Program-made: the position numbers and the translations under genes
Shown: piece after piece, positions 16,449 to 26,329 of the stretch
How the letters are laid out: each line of letters starts with the position of its first letter
How positions within the stretch are numbered: position 1 is the stretch's first letter
Source: Richelia sp. UBA3308
GTDB taxonomy: Bacteria; Cyanobacteriota; Cyanobacteriia; Cyanobacteriales; Nostocaceae
DNA: 64,000 bases
NCBI GenBank assembly: GCA_002361335.1
Contig: DESS01000216.1
Span: 12,977-76,976 of the forward strand
Reading direction: 5' to 3'
Notes under the pieces: model-generated
Seen by the model: only the letters and a program-made list of their open reading frames with translations
Databases searched by the model: none
What the model was told of the DNA's origin: nothing

Positions 16449-17066
16449 TTAGGCAAATTCAAACAGTGAAGAAGGTAATTTACTTTCGCTGATTTTAGCA
16501 TTGTATAATTCTGCTTCATTTAAGTTGACACTGGTGAGTGAGGTATTACTCATGTCAACTCTGGCTAAAACGGCTTTACTTAAGTTGACGTTGTATAAAT
16601 CTGCTTGACTTAAAATTGCGCCTGTCAAGTTAGCGCCAGCAAGGTTGGAGTTAGCCAAGTTAGCACCTGTTAAATCGGCGTAACGTAAATCCGCACCTAC
16701 TAAGTTGGTGTTACTAATATCAGCATACCGTAGAGAAGCTAAACGTAAGTCAGCTTTGTTTAAGTTGGCTTTATGTAAATCCACTCCATTTAAATTTGCC
16801 CGAATTAAACAAGCTTTACTTAAACAACACAAAATTAAGAATGATTTACTTAAATCGCTCCTCCACAAAGTTACTTTATCTAAAATAGCTTCATTTAAGT
16901 TTGCTCCACGCAATGAAATTCCTTCCAAGTTAGCACTTGTCAAGTTAGCTCTACTCAAATTAATGCCGTTTAAGGTAATTTCACTAAGATTTGCCCTTTG
17001 CAAGCTTGCTTCTATAAAATCTCTGTTTCCCGCTAAATAACGCTCTATCAGCTTATTGGTATTCAT
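16449..17066 (-). CDS. pentapeptide-repeat protein
   Basis: About 205 aa made almost entirely of A(N/D)LxX pentapeptides (ANLTSANLEGISLRGANL and so on), which fold as a right-handed quadrilateral beta-helix. A short N-terminal segment (NTNKLIERYLAGNRDF) precedes the repeats, and the last repeats degenerate before SLFEFA. There is no signal peptide, so it is probably cytosolic. ATG at 17066 is preferred over the GTG nine bases upstream. Function unknown; such proteins are numerous in cyanobacteria. The block of shared repeats with the gene at 17645 reflects the family, not necessarily duplication. Confidence 0.9.
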   Translation of the reverse strand: MNTNKLIERYLAGNRDFIEASLQRANLSEITLNGINLSRANLTSANLEGISLRGANLNEAILDKVTLWRSDLSKSFLILCCLSKACLIRANLNGVDLHKANLNKADLRLASLRYADISNTNLVGADLRYADLTGANLANSNLAGANLTGAILSQADLYNVNLSKAVLARVDMSNTSLTSVNLNEAELYNAKISESKLPSSLFEFA

Positions 17067-17644
17067 AAGACACACTCAAAGAATGATTCTCTCAACCTTT
17101 CCCAAACCAGAATCCCCCAAACCGAAACTTTTGAAAATCTCAACATAAATACCCCCGCAACCTGAAAGCTTTTTATCATCTTGGTTTGGATACCCTACCA
17201 AGGGCGATAAGCAGGTGGTTACCTTATTTTAATAATATATCTCATTTTGCTAAGTTTTGTTAACGTATATAAATAAAATAAACAATATTGTTACATTTAG
17301 TCAACAGGGGTTGACAATAATTAATTTGCGAGATATTCGAGGAAAGGGAGAAAATTAGGAGCAGCCCCAGGAGCGGGAAGTCAAAAGTATCAAGGTAATA
17401 AGTAAAAAGTCAGAAGAATTAAACCCCTCGCTACAAATCAAATAAACACTGGCAAATCAAACAACTAGTATTTATAAGGGTTTACAAGGGTTTCGGCTAG
17501 TGTTTCTTAAAAGTTAGGAGGAACGGAGTTATTACCTATAGAGAGGTTTCACCTTTAAGCTTTAAGCTTTTTGTATTCAACGCTGGCTGATTTTATTGGA
17601 ATTATGTATCAAAATCTCGGTGTAGGCTTATCTATTACTGAGAC
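17067..17644. other. spacer between two divergent pentapeptide genes
   Basis: AT-rich, 0.58 kb, containing both promoters. A TTAAGCTTTAAGCTTTT microrepeat lies near 17554-17570. No open frame or clear operator was recognised. Confidence 0.4.
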
Positions 17645-19576
17645 ATGTTAGGTGACAATTCGCAACCTTTCTCTTATAAAGGCCAAGACTTAGCTGGTGG
17701 AAACTTCGATCATAAAGACTTGCGAGGTGCAGATTTTACAAATGCAAACCTTAAAGGAGCGACTTTTGTAAATGCAAACCTTCAAGGGGCGGTTTTTAGA
17801 AAAGCTTCTCTTAATGAAGCAAGCTTTCAAGAAGCGAATCTTCAAGGTGCGACACTGGAGGGGGCTGATTTAGAAAAAGCTTATTTTTTTGAGGCGGATT
17901 TGCGTGGCGCTAATCTTCAGAGTGCGAAGCTTCCTTCAGCTTCTTTTAGAAGAGCAGATTTACGTGGTGCCAATCTGCAAGAAGCAACTTTAGAAAAAGC
18001 AATTTTCAATTCTAGTCAAATCAACAAAGATACTCAACTAGAAGATAAGTGGAGATTGGTTTGGGAAATCGTAAATAAATCACTTTCAGATCGTAATTTG
18101 AGTCAATGCGATTTACAAGAAGCAAACTTAATTGAAGCTAATTTGCAAAAAGCAAACTTAACAGGAAGCAACCTGCGGGGGGCTATTTTAGAAACAGCAA
18201 ATCTCGAAGCAGCAAATCTTCAAGGAGCTAACTTAGAAAAGGCAAATCTCAAAGAAGCAAATCTTTGGGAAGCTAACTTAAAAAAGGCGAATCTCAAAGA
18301 AGCCATTTTGGCAAAAACAAACATTTGTGGTGCTGATTTTAGTAATGCTTCTTTGGAAGGGACTAATTTCAAAAATAGTCAAATCAGCCTTGAAACTAAA
18401 CTGAGTGAAAAGTGGAAATTAGTTTGGGAACTGGTTAATAAAATAGTTGAAGGTCGAGATTTACGTCAATTTGATTTACAGGAAGCTAACTTAGAACAAG
18501 CTCACCTCAAAAAAGCTAATCTTAGGGAAGCCAACTTAGTAGGAGCTATTTTAAAACAAGCTAACTTACAAGAAGCAAACCTTTGGGGAGCTAAATTACA
18601 GGGAGTTAATTTTGAAAAAGCTAATTTAGAAGAAGTAAACTTTCAAGAAGCTGACTTTCATAAACAAGCTAATTTACAAGAGAGTAATCTCCAAAACGCG
18701 GATTTATTAGAAGTTACTTTGGAAGAAGCTAATTTGCATAAAGCTAATCTCCAAGGAGCTAATTTAAAAGTAGCTAATTTACAAAAAGCCAACTTAGAAA
18801 AAGCTAATTTAAAAGACGCTTATCTTCGTGGTGCTAGACTACAACAAGCTAACTTCCAAGAAGCGAATCTTGAAGGAGCAAATCTTCAAGAAACTAATCT
18901 CCAAGGAGCTAATTTTTATAAGGCCAATCTGAAAGGAGCTATTTTTATCTCAGCAGACTTAAGAGAAGTAACAGAATCTGAAGAAGTTATAGTTACTAAT
19001 CTTAAAGAAGCCAATTTAGAAGAAGCCGACTTAAGTTGCGCCAAACTTAAAAGAGCTAATCTACAAGAAACAAATCTGATTAAAGCTAATCTTAAAGCAG
19101 CTGATTTAGAAGCAGCAGATCTACGAGGTAGTATTCTTAAAGAGGCCGATCTCTTAGATGCTAATCTCCGAGTCGCTTTTTTACGACTAGCCGATTTTTA
19201 CAGAGCAGATTTGCATCGAGCTAATTTACAAGTTGCTAACCTTTACAAAGCTAATCTACAATCTGCAAAGTTAGTTGGAGCTAATTTACAAAAAGCTGAT
19301 TTGCAAAAAGCTAATTTAAAATTAGCTGACTTGCGAAAAGCCTACCTGCAATTTGCCGATCTTTATAGAGCAAATTTGGAAGCTGCAAATCTTGAGGATG
19401 CAAATTTGGAAAAAGCCGATCTTGAAGGAGCAAATCTTTCCAGAGCCAATCTTAAAGGAACCAATTTGAAAAATGCTGATTTGGATATAGCCGATCTTTC
19501 CGAAATCAAAAATTTCACTGAAGAGCAAATCCAGCAAGCTAATAATTGGCAAAGAGCGAGACGGGATATCAATTAG
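17645..19576 (+). CDS. large pentapeptide-repeat protein with spaced linker modules
   Basis: 643 aa, composed of more than 100 pentapeptides of the ANLQG/ANLEK type. The helix is broken twice by a non-pentapeptide module of about 40 residues: NSSQINKDTQLEDKWRLVWE near residues 120-150 and KNSQISLETKLSEKWKLVWE near 240-270, each ending with E-(I/L)VNK and returning to pentapeptides. The two modules are clearly homologous to each other and suggest internal duplication of a block of about 120 residues. The C-terminus closes with SEIKNFTEEQIQQANNW, a common ending in this family. No signal peptide. Function is unknown; a long rod of this kind could act as a scaffold. Confidence 0.88.
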   Translation: MLGDNSQPFSYKGQDLAGGNFDHKDLRGADFTNANLKGATFVNANLQGAVFRKASLNEASFQEANLQGATLEGADLEKAYFFEADLRGANLQSAKLPSASFRRADLRGANLQEATLEKAIFNSSQINKDTQLEDKWRLVWEIVNKSLSDRNLSQCDLQEANLIEANLQKANLTGSNLRGAILETANLEAANLQGANLEKANLKEANLWEANLKKANLKEAILAKTNICGADFSNASLEGTNFKNSQISLETKLSEKWKLVWELVNKIVEGRDLRQFDLQEANLEQAHLKKANLREANLVGAILKQANLQEANLWGAKLQGVNFEKANLEEVNFQEADFHKQANLQESNLQNADLLEVTLEEANLHKANLQGANLKVANLQKANLEKANLKDAYLRGARLQQANFQEANLEGANLQETNLQGANFYKANLKGAIFISADLREVTESEEVIVTNLKEANLEEADLSCAKLKRANLQETNLIKANLKAADLEAADLRGSILKEADLLDANLRVAFLRLADFYRADLHRANLQVANLYKANLQSAKLVGANLQKADLQKANLKLADLRKAYLQFADLYRANLEAANLEDANLEKADLEGANLSRANLKGTNLKNADLDIADLSEIKNFTEEQIQQANNWQRARRDIN

Positions 19577-19946
19577 TTATTAGTTGTTAGTTGTTAGTTG
19601 TTAGTTATGACAAATTGATAATTTCGCACTGCTCTTATAAAGTCAAATTAGGTAGCTAGATCCACAACTAACCTTATCACCACAATTACGTGATTAACGA
19701 AGTTTTTTATAAGACAAGGACTTACGCAATCGGCAGATTTTTTCTTGTAGGGGAGGCCCTCAGGCGGTGTAGATGAACTTCGGGCATCCCAAATCCCTTC
19801 TAGACTAAAGCTAGCTTGATTACCTATAATTTTGATCGCAATTCTCGGATTATCCCCCATACCCCCTTATAAAGGGGGGTTGAATTCCCCCTTTTTTAAG
19901 CTATATTAATCATGAATCTTTTGTAATTGATAATTAATAATTGAAA
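19577..19946. other. repeat-rich spacer
   Basis: Immediately after the pentapeptide gene is a heptamer repeat (TTAGTTG, 19574-19605). GGACTTACGCAATCGG...CTTGTAGGG (19728-19760) resembles 33747-33781 and looks like a dispersed repeat end. At 19872-19898 an AAGGGGG/CCCCCTT stem followed by TTTT may terminate the plus-strand gene; a similar C-run/G-run palindrome precedes it. The open frame at 19648-19860 has no support. Confidence 0.55.
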
Positions 19947-22316
19947 CTACTCAATTTTTTTTAACTTAGCAACTCTAGGATCGATGATTTTTTGACCTAA
20001 ACCAGGGAATTTAATGGCTACAGAAACTTTACTTCCTCCGCCAAAAATATGAGTTATTTCACCTGCTCCAAAGGATTTATGCATTACTCGATCGCCAACT
20101 TGCCAATTTATGTTTGGGGTTGGTTTACCATTGTTTGTATTGTTTGTATTGTTTGTATTATTAGAACCAACAGGGGCGCTGCGAGCGTCACCTTTTTTAT
20201 AAGCAATTTTACGAGAATATTGAGTAGCTAATAATTCTCTTGGTAATTCGTCGAGGAATTGCGATCGCACTGCTGGTTCGCGGGTTCCATATAGCCTACG
20301 TTCCCGTGCGTGGGATAAAAACAACCTTTCTTGAGCGCGAGTAATACCGACGTAACATAAACGACGTTCTTCTTCTAAGGCGGCTGGATCATTCATGGAA
20401 CGATAGTTAGGAAATAATCCTTGTTCTAATCCTACTAAGAAAACTATGGGAAATTCCAGTCCTTTTGAAGAATGTAACGTCATTAAGGAGACTGCAGTTT
20501 GCCCTTCTTTTAGGTTATCTAAATCGGAACTTAAAGCGGTACTGGCAAGAAATCCTTGTAAGGAAGCATCTTGTTCGGCTTCTTCTTCATATTGACGCAC
20601 GGCGTTGTAAAGTTCCTGAACGTTTCGTATTCTATCTTCTGCTTCGTCGTTTCCTTGGTTGTGTAAATCTTGTACGTAACCAGATTCATCTAAAATATTT
20701 TGCAGAATTTCCGACGCGGGTAGGTTTTCAACTTCTTGCTGGAAGCGGCTAATCATCCGCACAAAGTTATTTACTGATTTTGCCGAACGTCCTGCTAAAG
20801 TATTAACTGATGTCTCATCGCTCAGTATTTCCCACATGGTAGTACCTAATTCCTGAGCGGCATTTGTTAAATTTTCAATGGTGGCTTTACCAATACCACG
20901 CCGGGGTGTGTTGATTACTCTTAATAAACTGACAGTATCAGCAGGATTGGCGATCGCCCTTAAATAACCCAAAACATCTTTAATTTCTTTGCGATCGTAA
21001 AATTTCAATCCCCCAACTACAGTGTAGGGAATTCCATTCCGTACTAAAATATCTTCAAAGGGACGAGATTGAGCGTTGGTACGATAAAGGATAGAAAAAT
21101 TCCCCCAATTTAAATCGGGATTTTCTTTTTCTAAAGAACGAATTTTATCGATCGCAAAATCAGCTTCTGCTACTTCATCATCTGCTTGGAAATAAAAAAT
21201 TTCTTCGCCTTCACCCCGCGTTGCCTTGAGTATTTTATCAATACGTTGGGTATTATTTTCAATTAAATGATTTGCAGCTTCCAGAATATTTTCGCAGGAA
21301 CGATAATTCTCTTCTAATTTAACCATAGAACGAGTATCTTCATCAGCTAAACCATCACCAAAATCTTGCTGAAAGTCTAATAAAATTGTAAAATCAGCCA
21401 TTCTAAACGAATAAATTGATTGGTCGGCATCACCTACTACAAATACAGAACGATTTTCCCAATTCCACTGACTTTTCTGTTCTCCAAAGGTAGTTAGCAA
21501 ACTAATCAATTGATATTGAGTTCGGTTTGTATCTTGATATTCATCTACTAAAATGTGACGAAATTTATGATGCCAGTAACCCAAAACCTGCTCGTTTTGT
21601 TGAAATAATCTTACCGGAACCAAAATTAAATCATCAAAATCTAGAGCGTTATTTTCAGCTAACTTATCTTGATAGCAATTATAAACTTCGGCAATTACTC
21701 TTCCCTTATAATTTGGTTCTTCTTTCTCATACTCTTTCGGCGATAAACCCTGATTTTTTGCATTACTGATACTGTAACGAACCGAACGTGGATTAAACTT
21801 TTTATCGCTGAGATTTAATTGCTTAGTAACAATTTCCTTAACCAAACTTTGAGCATCAGATTCATCAAAAATGGAAAAATTACGTTGCCAGGTGCGTCCC
21901 TTCTCATCCTGGTATTTATCAATATCAAATCGAAGAATGCGAGAAAGTAAACTATGAAAAGTTCCACACCACAAATCTTTGATAATATGCTTATAAACTT
22001 TCGACCTTAATCTTACTTGGTCATATTCAGGTAATAAATCGTAACGTTCGCCGAACTCAGAGAGCGCCATTTGTTCGGCAAATAGCTTTTGAATACGTTC
22101 CTTCATCTCCCGTGCGGCTTTATTGGTAAAAGTAACCGCCAGGATATTTTCAGGATTAACTTTATGTTCGACAATTAAATTAGCAATGCGATAAGTCAAC
22201 GCTCGTGTTTTACCAGAACCCGCGCCAGCAACAACTAGCAAGGGGCCACAAAAATGTTCCACAGCGCGACGTTGATTGGGGTTGAGGTGACTGAGAAAAT
22301 CAATGGTTGTTGTCAT
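19947..22316 (-). CDS. pcrA: UvrD/PcrA-type DNA helicase
   Basis: Superfamily 1A 3'-5' helicase of 789 aa acting in nucleotide excision repair, replication restart and removal of RecA filaments. Motifs seen in order: Q motif around NPNQRRAV (Gln15), Walker A AGAGSGKT with Lys36, VDEYQDTN (motif II, DEYQ), GDADQSIYSFR (motif III), LEENYRS (IV), [12 protein letters not shown] (V) and VGITRAQERL (VI). The C-terminal tail carries an NNTNNTNN stretch and ends in a Tudor-like fold (WQVGDRVMHKSFGAGEI) as in PcrA, which binds RNA polymerase. It is divergent from nadA, 280 nt apart. A decayed partial copy of this gene lies at about 28258-28830. Confidence 0.95.
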   Translation of the reverse strand: MTTTIDFLSHLNPNQRRAVEHFCGPLLVVAGAGSGKTRALTYRIANLIVEHKVNPENILAVTFTNKAAREMKERIQKLFAEQMALSEFGERYDLLPEYDQVRLRSKVYKHIIKDLWCGTFHSLLSRILRFDIDKYQDEKGRTWQRNFSIFDESDAQSLVKEIVTKQLNLSDKKFNPRSVRYSISNAKNQGLSPKEYEKEEPNYKGRVIAEVYNCYQDKLAENNALDFDDLILVPVRLFQQNEQVLGYWHHKFRHILVDEYQDTNRTQYQLISLLTTFGEQKSQWNWENRSVFVVGDADQSIYSFRMADFTILLDFQQDFGDGLADEDTRSMVKLEENYRSCENILEAANHLIENNTQRIDKILKATRGEGEEIFYFQADDEVAEADFAIDKIRSLEKENPDLNWGNFSILYRTNAQSRPFEDILVRNGIPYTVVGGLKFYDRKEIKDVLGYLRAIANPADTVSLLRVINTPRRGIGKATIENLTNAAQELGTTMWEILSDETSVNTLAGRSAKSVNNFVRMISRFQQEVENLPASEILQNILDESGYVQDLHNQGNDEAEDRIRNVQELYNAVRQYEEEAEQDASLQGFLASTALSSDLDNLKEGQTAVSLMTLHSSKGLEFPIVFLVGLEQGLFPNYRSMNDPAALEEERRLCYVGITRAQERLFLSHARERRLYGTREPAVRSQFLDELPRELLATQYSRKIAYKKGDARSAPVGSNNTNNTNNTNNGKPTPNINWQVGDRVMHKSFGAGEITHIFGGGSKVSVAIKFPGLGQKIIDPRVAKLKKIE

Positions 22317-22596
22317 GGAGGTGAAGAGTAAACAAGACTAAAATACAAGTTGTAGCAATGCAGCAATATCCTTTATTTTTACCTTCGTTACCAAAAGTTT
22401 GTGGTTTACTGACCTTATAATAATCTTACCGAAATTTAACTGATTCAAATTATATTTATTTTGTAATTTACTCGCTTGGGGGTACAATAATCAAAATTTA
22501 TAAATTATGGGGTTTTATGATTTTAGGGGTGAGATAAAAGTTATAAGGAATAAAAAACAACAAAATTATTACTGGATTTAATGTCAATACCTAACT

Positions 22597-23583
22597 ATGT
22601 TTACCACCCAATTAAGAAAAGCAAAGATTGAAGCGAACTGTTTGCCTTCGGATTTATTTGCAGCCATCTGCGAGCTTAAACAGGAATTAAATGCAGTTAT
22701 CTTAGCCCATTACTATCAAGAGCCAGATATTCAAGATATTGCTGATTACATTGGTGATTCATTAGGTTTATCCCAACAAGCAGCCGCCACAGATGCTGAT
22801 GTAATCGTGTTTGCGGGTGTTCACTTCATGGCAGAAACTGCCAAAATTATTAACCCAAATAAATTAGTATTATTACCCGATTTAGACGCAGGTTGTTCCC
22901 TCGCTGATAGCTGTCCCCCCGAAGAATTTGCCGCCTTCAAAACTTCCCATCCCAATCATTTAGTGGTGTCTTATATAAATTGCTCTGCTGCTATTAAAGC
23001 AATGAGTGATATTATTTGCACCAGTTCCAATTCTGTAAGAATTGTAAATCAAATTCCGGAAAATCAGCCAATTATTTTTGCTCCTGACAAGAATCTTGGT
23101 CGCTATGTCATGGAACAAACAGGACGAGATTTAGTACTTTGGCAAGGTACTTGTATTGTCCACGAAACTTTCTCAGAAAAGAAGATTGTGCAACTAAAAA
23201 TTGAGCATCCCGAAGCTGAAATTATTGCTCATCCAGAATGTGAGCCAACTGTTTTGCGCCATGCTGATTATATTGGTTCCACTACAGCTTTATTGAAATA
23301 TTGTCAACAAAGTTCCGCTCTACAATTTATCGTCGCAACCGAGCCAGGAATTATCCATCAAATGGAAAAGCAAGCGCCACAAAAGCAGTTTATTCCTGCG
23401 CCAGCAATGAACAATTGTGCTTGTAACGAATGTCCCCATATGCGGTTGAATACTTTAGAGAAGTTGTATTTGGCGATGAAAAATCGTCAGCCAGAAATTA
23501 TCTTACCACAGGACATTCGAGTCGCTGCACTTAAACCCATTCAGCGGATGTTGGAGATGTCATTGGAGCCAGTAACAGCTTAG
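22597..23583 (+). CDS. nadA: quinolinate synthase
   Basis: Condenses iminoaspartate with dihydroxyacetone phosphate to quinolinate, the second step of de novo NAD synthesis. The 328-aa protein has the three duplicated sub-domains and the cysteines that bind its 4Fe-4S cluster: [17 protein letters not shown] and CNECPHM. Other conserved segments are [27 protein letters not shown] and [11 protein letters not shown]. The aspartate oxidase partner, nadB, is 5.3 kb downstream on the same strand. The presence of an oxygen-sensitive cluster in an oxygenic phototroph is normal for cyanobacterial NadA. Confidence 0.95.
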   Translation: MFTTQLRKAKIEANCLPSDLFAAICELKQELNAVILAHYYQEPDIQDIADYIGDSLGLSQQAAATDADVIVFAGVHFMAETAKIINPNKLVLLPDLDAGCSLADSCPPEEFAAFKTSHPNHLVVSYINCSAAIKAMSDIICTSSNSVRIVNQIPENQPIIFAPDKNLGRYVMEQTGRDLVLWQGTCIVHETFSEKKIVQLKIEHPEAEIIAHPECEPTVLRHADYIGSTTALLKYCQQSSALQFIVATEPGIIHQMEKQAPQKQFIPAPAMNNCACNECPHMRLNTLEKLYLAMKNRQPEIILPQDIRVAALKPIQRMLEMSLEPVTA

Positions 23584-24341
23584 AAAAGAAGATGAATACG
23601 ACTTATTTCTCAGCCGTGAAAATAGCGCGAATCTACTACGATAGTAAACAAACTGACCACCTCACTAAAAATCGGAAAAATTCTTATTCCTTACTAATTA
23701 ATTATTTTTAAAACCAATAATAGAACTAAGAAAAAATCGTCACACACCCAAAAGCCAAGAATTTCCTTTTGTGTGGGATTGGCAACTATAGTCGCAAGGA
23801 ATATAATTAGGTTTTCCGAGCGTAAGTCATTTCAGTTATCAGTTATCAAGTACTCAGACGATGAATCGAGGGACCTTACATTTTCTCTCCACGGATGAAT
23901 CCGGGGGCTTGTATCCTTTTTATTGTTTGGTCATATAATTAATTGGTTCAGAGGTTTTTCCTTTGTGTTGCCGATTTTTTGAATAGGTTTAGACCGTGAG
24001 CTGTCTAAATGCCATCATTTGCCATAGAGAGCGTATTCATTTAAGATTTTAGGATTATTACTAATAAAGCTAAAACGAATCGATTTTATATTATTATATA
24101 TTTTGAGGAATTATTGACCTCGTGGAAAAATACCTCACTATTCACTATGATTATTAGAATATTAACTATTGATTAAAAACCCGCATTTGCATGACAACCC
24201 TCACCAAAATATCGTCCTGTCAAAACCAATAAATAAAAAAGATTGGTGGCTTATTGGTGGATGAGTTGCGCCCCAACTTATCTCAAATAAACTAGATTCG
24301 GAATCCCCAAAATTAGAGTTAAGGAATCTACAAATCAAATT
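23584..24341. other. non-coding spacer, 0.76 kb, with short hairpins
   Basis: CACACCCAAAAG and CTTTTGTGTGG (about 23744-23778) form an imperfect hairpin that may end the nadA transcript. CCACGGATGAATCCGGGG near 23890 resembles the right-end hairpin of IS200/IS605 elements, suggesting an old remnant. No coding region is seen. Confidence 0.4.
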
Positions 24342-24815
24342 ATGACTATTTATTTTTTCAGTGCTAACGAAGAACCATACGGTTGTTTCTGCAACTTTTC
24401 ACCACACGGTTTTGAATTAGACGGATTGTGGTGGTCTACATCAGAACATTATTATCAAGCCCAGAAATTTCCAGGTATGGCCCATGCCGAAACAATTCGA
24501 TTGGCAAAAACTCCAGCAGAATCTGCTAAACTAGGTCACGCTCTTCCTCATCGCAGCGACTGGAAACAAGTAAAGTATAGTGTCATGCGGCGAGCGGTAC
24601 TCCGTAAGTTTGAGATCCATGAAGATATTCGCGAAATTCTGCTAAACACAGGAGACAGAATGATTATTCAAAAGGATATGGGAGATTACTATTGGGGCTG
24701 TGGTCAAGATGGCAGTGGTAATAATCATCTCGGAGAGATTTTAATGGAAGTTCGAGTTGCTTTTCTTAGCCTAAGTTCTAATGATATGTTTCAAGAAAAA
24801 AGAATTGTTAGGTGA
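24342..24815 (+). CDS. NADAR / YbiA-type N-glycosidase
   Basis: A 157-aa protein that shows the whole family pattern: FSPHGFELDG, WWSTSEHYYQAQKF, a Lys in the AKTPAESAKLG segment, VMRRAVLRKFEIH, LLNTGDRMIIQ and YWGCGQDGSGNNHLG. NADAR/YbiA proteins cleave N-glycosidic bonds: YbiA destroys early riboflavin intermediates, and other members remove ADP-ribose from guanine in DNA. The sub-type cannot be decided by reading. It is the first of four closely spaced genes (24342-27073) and is followed after 8 nt by a flavodoxin-like gene with an AGGTGA ribosome site. The company of ADP-ribose and nicotinamide enzymes favours an NAD/ADP-ribose role here. Confidence 0.85.
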   Translation: MTIYFFSANEEPYGCFCNFSPHGFELDGLWWSTSEHYYQAQKFPGMAHAETIRLAKTPAESAKLGHALPHRSDWKQVKYSVMRRAVLRKFEIHEDIREILLNTGDRMIIQKDMGDYYWGCGQDGSGNNHLGEILMEVRVAFLSLSSNDMFQEKRIVR

Positions 24816-24823
24816 AGTAATTA

Positions 24824-25420
24824 ATGTCTAAATTAGCTATTGTCTATTTTTCAGGTTCCGGTAAGACACACTTGATGGCTGAAGCAATAGGGCAAGGAGC
24901 TAGTCAAGTCCTAGGAGTGAAGGTAGAGTTATTGCGAATTGTGGACGAGCAGATTGTCAATGGAGTGTGGCAAGATGCACAAATTATAGAAAAGCTTAGC
25001 CAGGCTGAGGGAATAGTGTTTGGCTCGCCAACTTATATGGGAGGTGTGGCTGGTCAGTTTAAACTGTTTATTGATGCTGCTAGTGAAGTCTGGTTTAGGC
25101 AAGAATGGAAAGATAAAATTGCTGGTGGTTTTACCCATTCGAGTTGTGCGAGTGGTGATAAACAAAGTACGCTGCTTTGCCTAGCAATCAATGCTGCCCA
25201 ACATGGTATGATTTGGGTAAATGTTGGAGATTTACCAAGTCAATATCTGAATAAGGATGATGGTGTGAATCGTCTGGGGTCGTTTTTAGGAGTGATGGGA
25301 CAAGGCACAGATATGAGTGGAACACAAGCCCAACTCGCTCTCGACCCAGGCGATCAACTAACAGCCTTAAGATTTGGACAACGCGTTGGGGAGGCTATCC
25401 AACGTTGGGGAAAAAAATAA
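24824..25420 (+). CDS. flavodoxin-fold NAD(P)H-quinone oxidoreductase-like protein
   Basis: A WrbA/flavodoxin-like protein of 198 aa. The N-terminal IVYFSGSGKTHLMAEAI is the FMN phosphate loop, IVFGSPTYMGGVAGQFKLF is the second FMN-contacting segment, and a flavin-side loop follows (GGFTHSSCASGDKQ). The N-terminus is truncated or short compared with WrbA, but the length is right. These enzymes use FMN to reduce quinones with two electrons from NAD(P)H. It is the second gene of the four-gene operon; the next start is 48 nt away. Why a flavoprotein belongs with NAD-salvage enzymes is unclear. Confidence 0.8.
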   Translation: MSKLAIVYFSGSGKTHLMAEAIGQGASQVLGVKVELLRIVDEQIVNGVWQDAQIIEKLSQAEGIVFGSPTYMGGVAGQFKLFIDAASEVWFRQEWKDKIAGGFTHSSCASGDKQSTLLCLAINAAQHGMIWVNVGDLPSQYLNKDDGVNRLGSFLGVMGQGTDMSGTQAQLALDPGDQLTALRFGQRVGEAIQRWGKK

Positions 25421-25468
25421 GCATACCATATTTCAACTGCACTCTTACGAGGAAAGGTATGATAAAGG

Positions 25469-26281
25469 ATGGTAACAGTAGAAATATTAGCAATAGGAAA
25501 TGAACTTTTAATTGGAGATGTACTTGATACTAATAGCAACTGGATTATCAAGCAGATTACTGGTCTTGGTGGACAAGTCAAGCGTTGTGTCATCCTCCAA
25601 GATAATTTAGACGTAATTGCTACAGAAATTCAATCGGCATTGGAAAGGAAAACAGAGGTAATTTTTACTGTAGGAGGGATGGGACCAACAATTGATGATA
25701 TCACTCTTGAAGCCATAGCCCTAGCAATAAACCAACCATTAACAGCGAATAAAGAAGCGATCGCTTTGGTGAGTCAAAAATATCAAGAATTTGCGAAAAA
25801 AGGATATGTTGACGATCCAAAAATGACACCAGCCCGAGAAAAAATGGGTTTTTTACCTATGGGTTCAATTGCGCTCTCAAATTCTGTTGGAGCAGCTCCT
25901 GCCGTGATGTCTAAGGTAAAAGAAAGCACAATCATTGCCTTGCCCGGCGTACCTAGAGAGCTTAAAGGAATCTTTGCAGGGTCTTTGCTACCTATTCTTA
26001 AAGAAAAATTTGGTCAGAATTTCTTTTTAGAGAAAGTTGCGATTGTCGATAGTAAAGATGAATCTGTTATTGCTCCAATTTTAAATGCTGTTTCTCAAAA
26101 AAATCCTCAAGTATATGTTAAATCAAGAGCTAAAAAGTTTGATGTAGATACAAAATTTAAAGTGACCCTTTCTTACTGTAGTAGTTTAGAAGAAGAAGTA
26201 GTTGAAGCGATTGATAAAGCGATACAAGACCTCACAAACGAATTAGGTAATTTTGGAATTTTATTAGATCGTATCGAATAG
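25469..26281 (+). CDS. CinA N-terminal (COG1058/MoCF) domain protein, putative ADP-ribose pyrophosphatase
   Basis: Stand-alone COG1058 domain of 270 aa with no C-terminal PncC deamidase. Key marks: ILAIGNELLIGDVLDTNS, FTVGGMGPTIDDIT, NSVGAAPAV and ALPGVPREL. Characterised members hydrolyse ADP-ribose to AMP and ribose 5-phosphate; many CinA proteins join this to NMN deamidation. AAAGG precedes the ATG at 25469. Position in an operon with a NADAR protein and a nicotinamidase supports a role in clearing or recycling ADP-ribose. Alternative: molybdopterin adenylyltransferase-like, less likely given GVPREL and the neighbours. Confidence 0.82.
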   Translation: MVTVEILAIGNELLIGDVLDTNSNWIIKQITGLGGQVKRCVILQDNLDVIATEIQSALERKTEVIFTVGGMGPTIDDITLEAIALAINQPLTANKEAIALVSQKYQEFAKKGYVDDPKMTPAREKMGFLPMGSIALSNSVGAAPAVMSKVKESTIIALPGVPRELKGIFAGSLLPILKEKFGQNFFLEKVAIVDSKDESVIAPILNAVSQKNPQVYVKSRAKKFDVDTKFKVTLSYCSSLEEEVVEAIDKAIQDLTNELGNFGILLDRIE

Positions 26282-26329
26282 TTAACTTAAGGCTTTTTGA
26301 GTTTAGAATTAGATAATTAGGATGTCTTT

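Noticed and set aside
19648..19860. Minus-strand frame of 70 codons
   Set aside because: Overlaps dispersed repeats and C/G-run palindromes and has no family resemblance.
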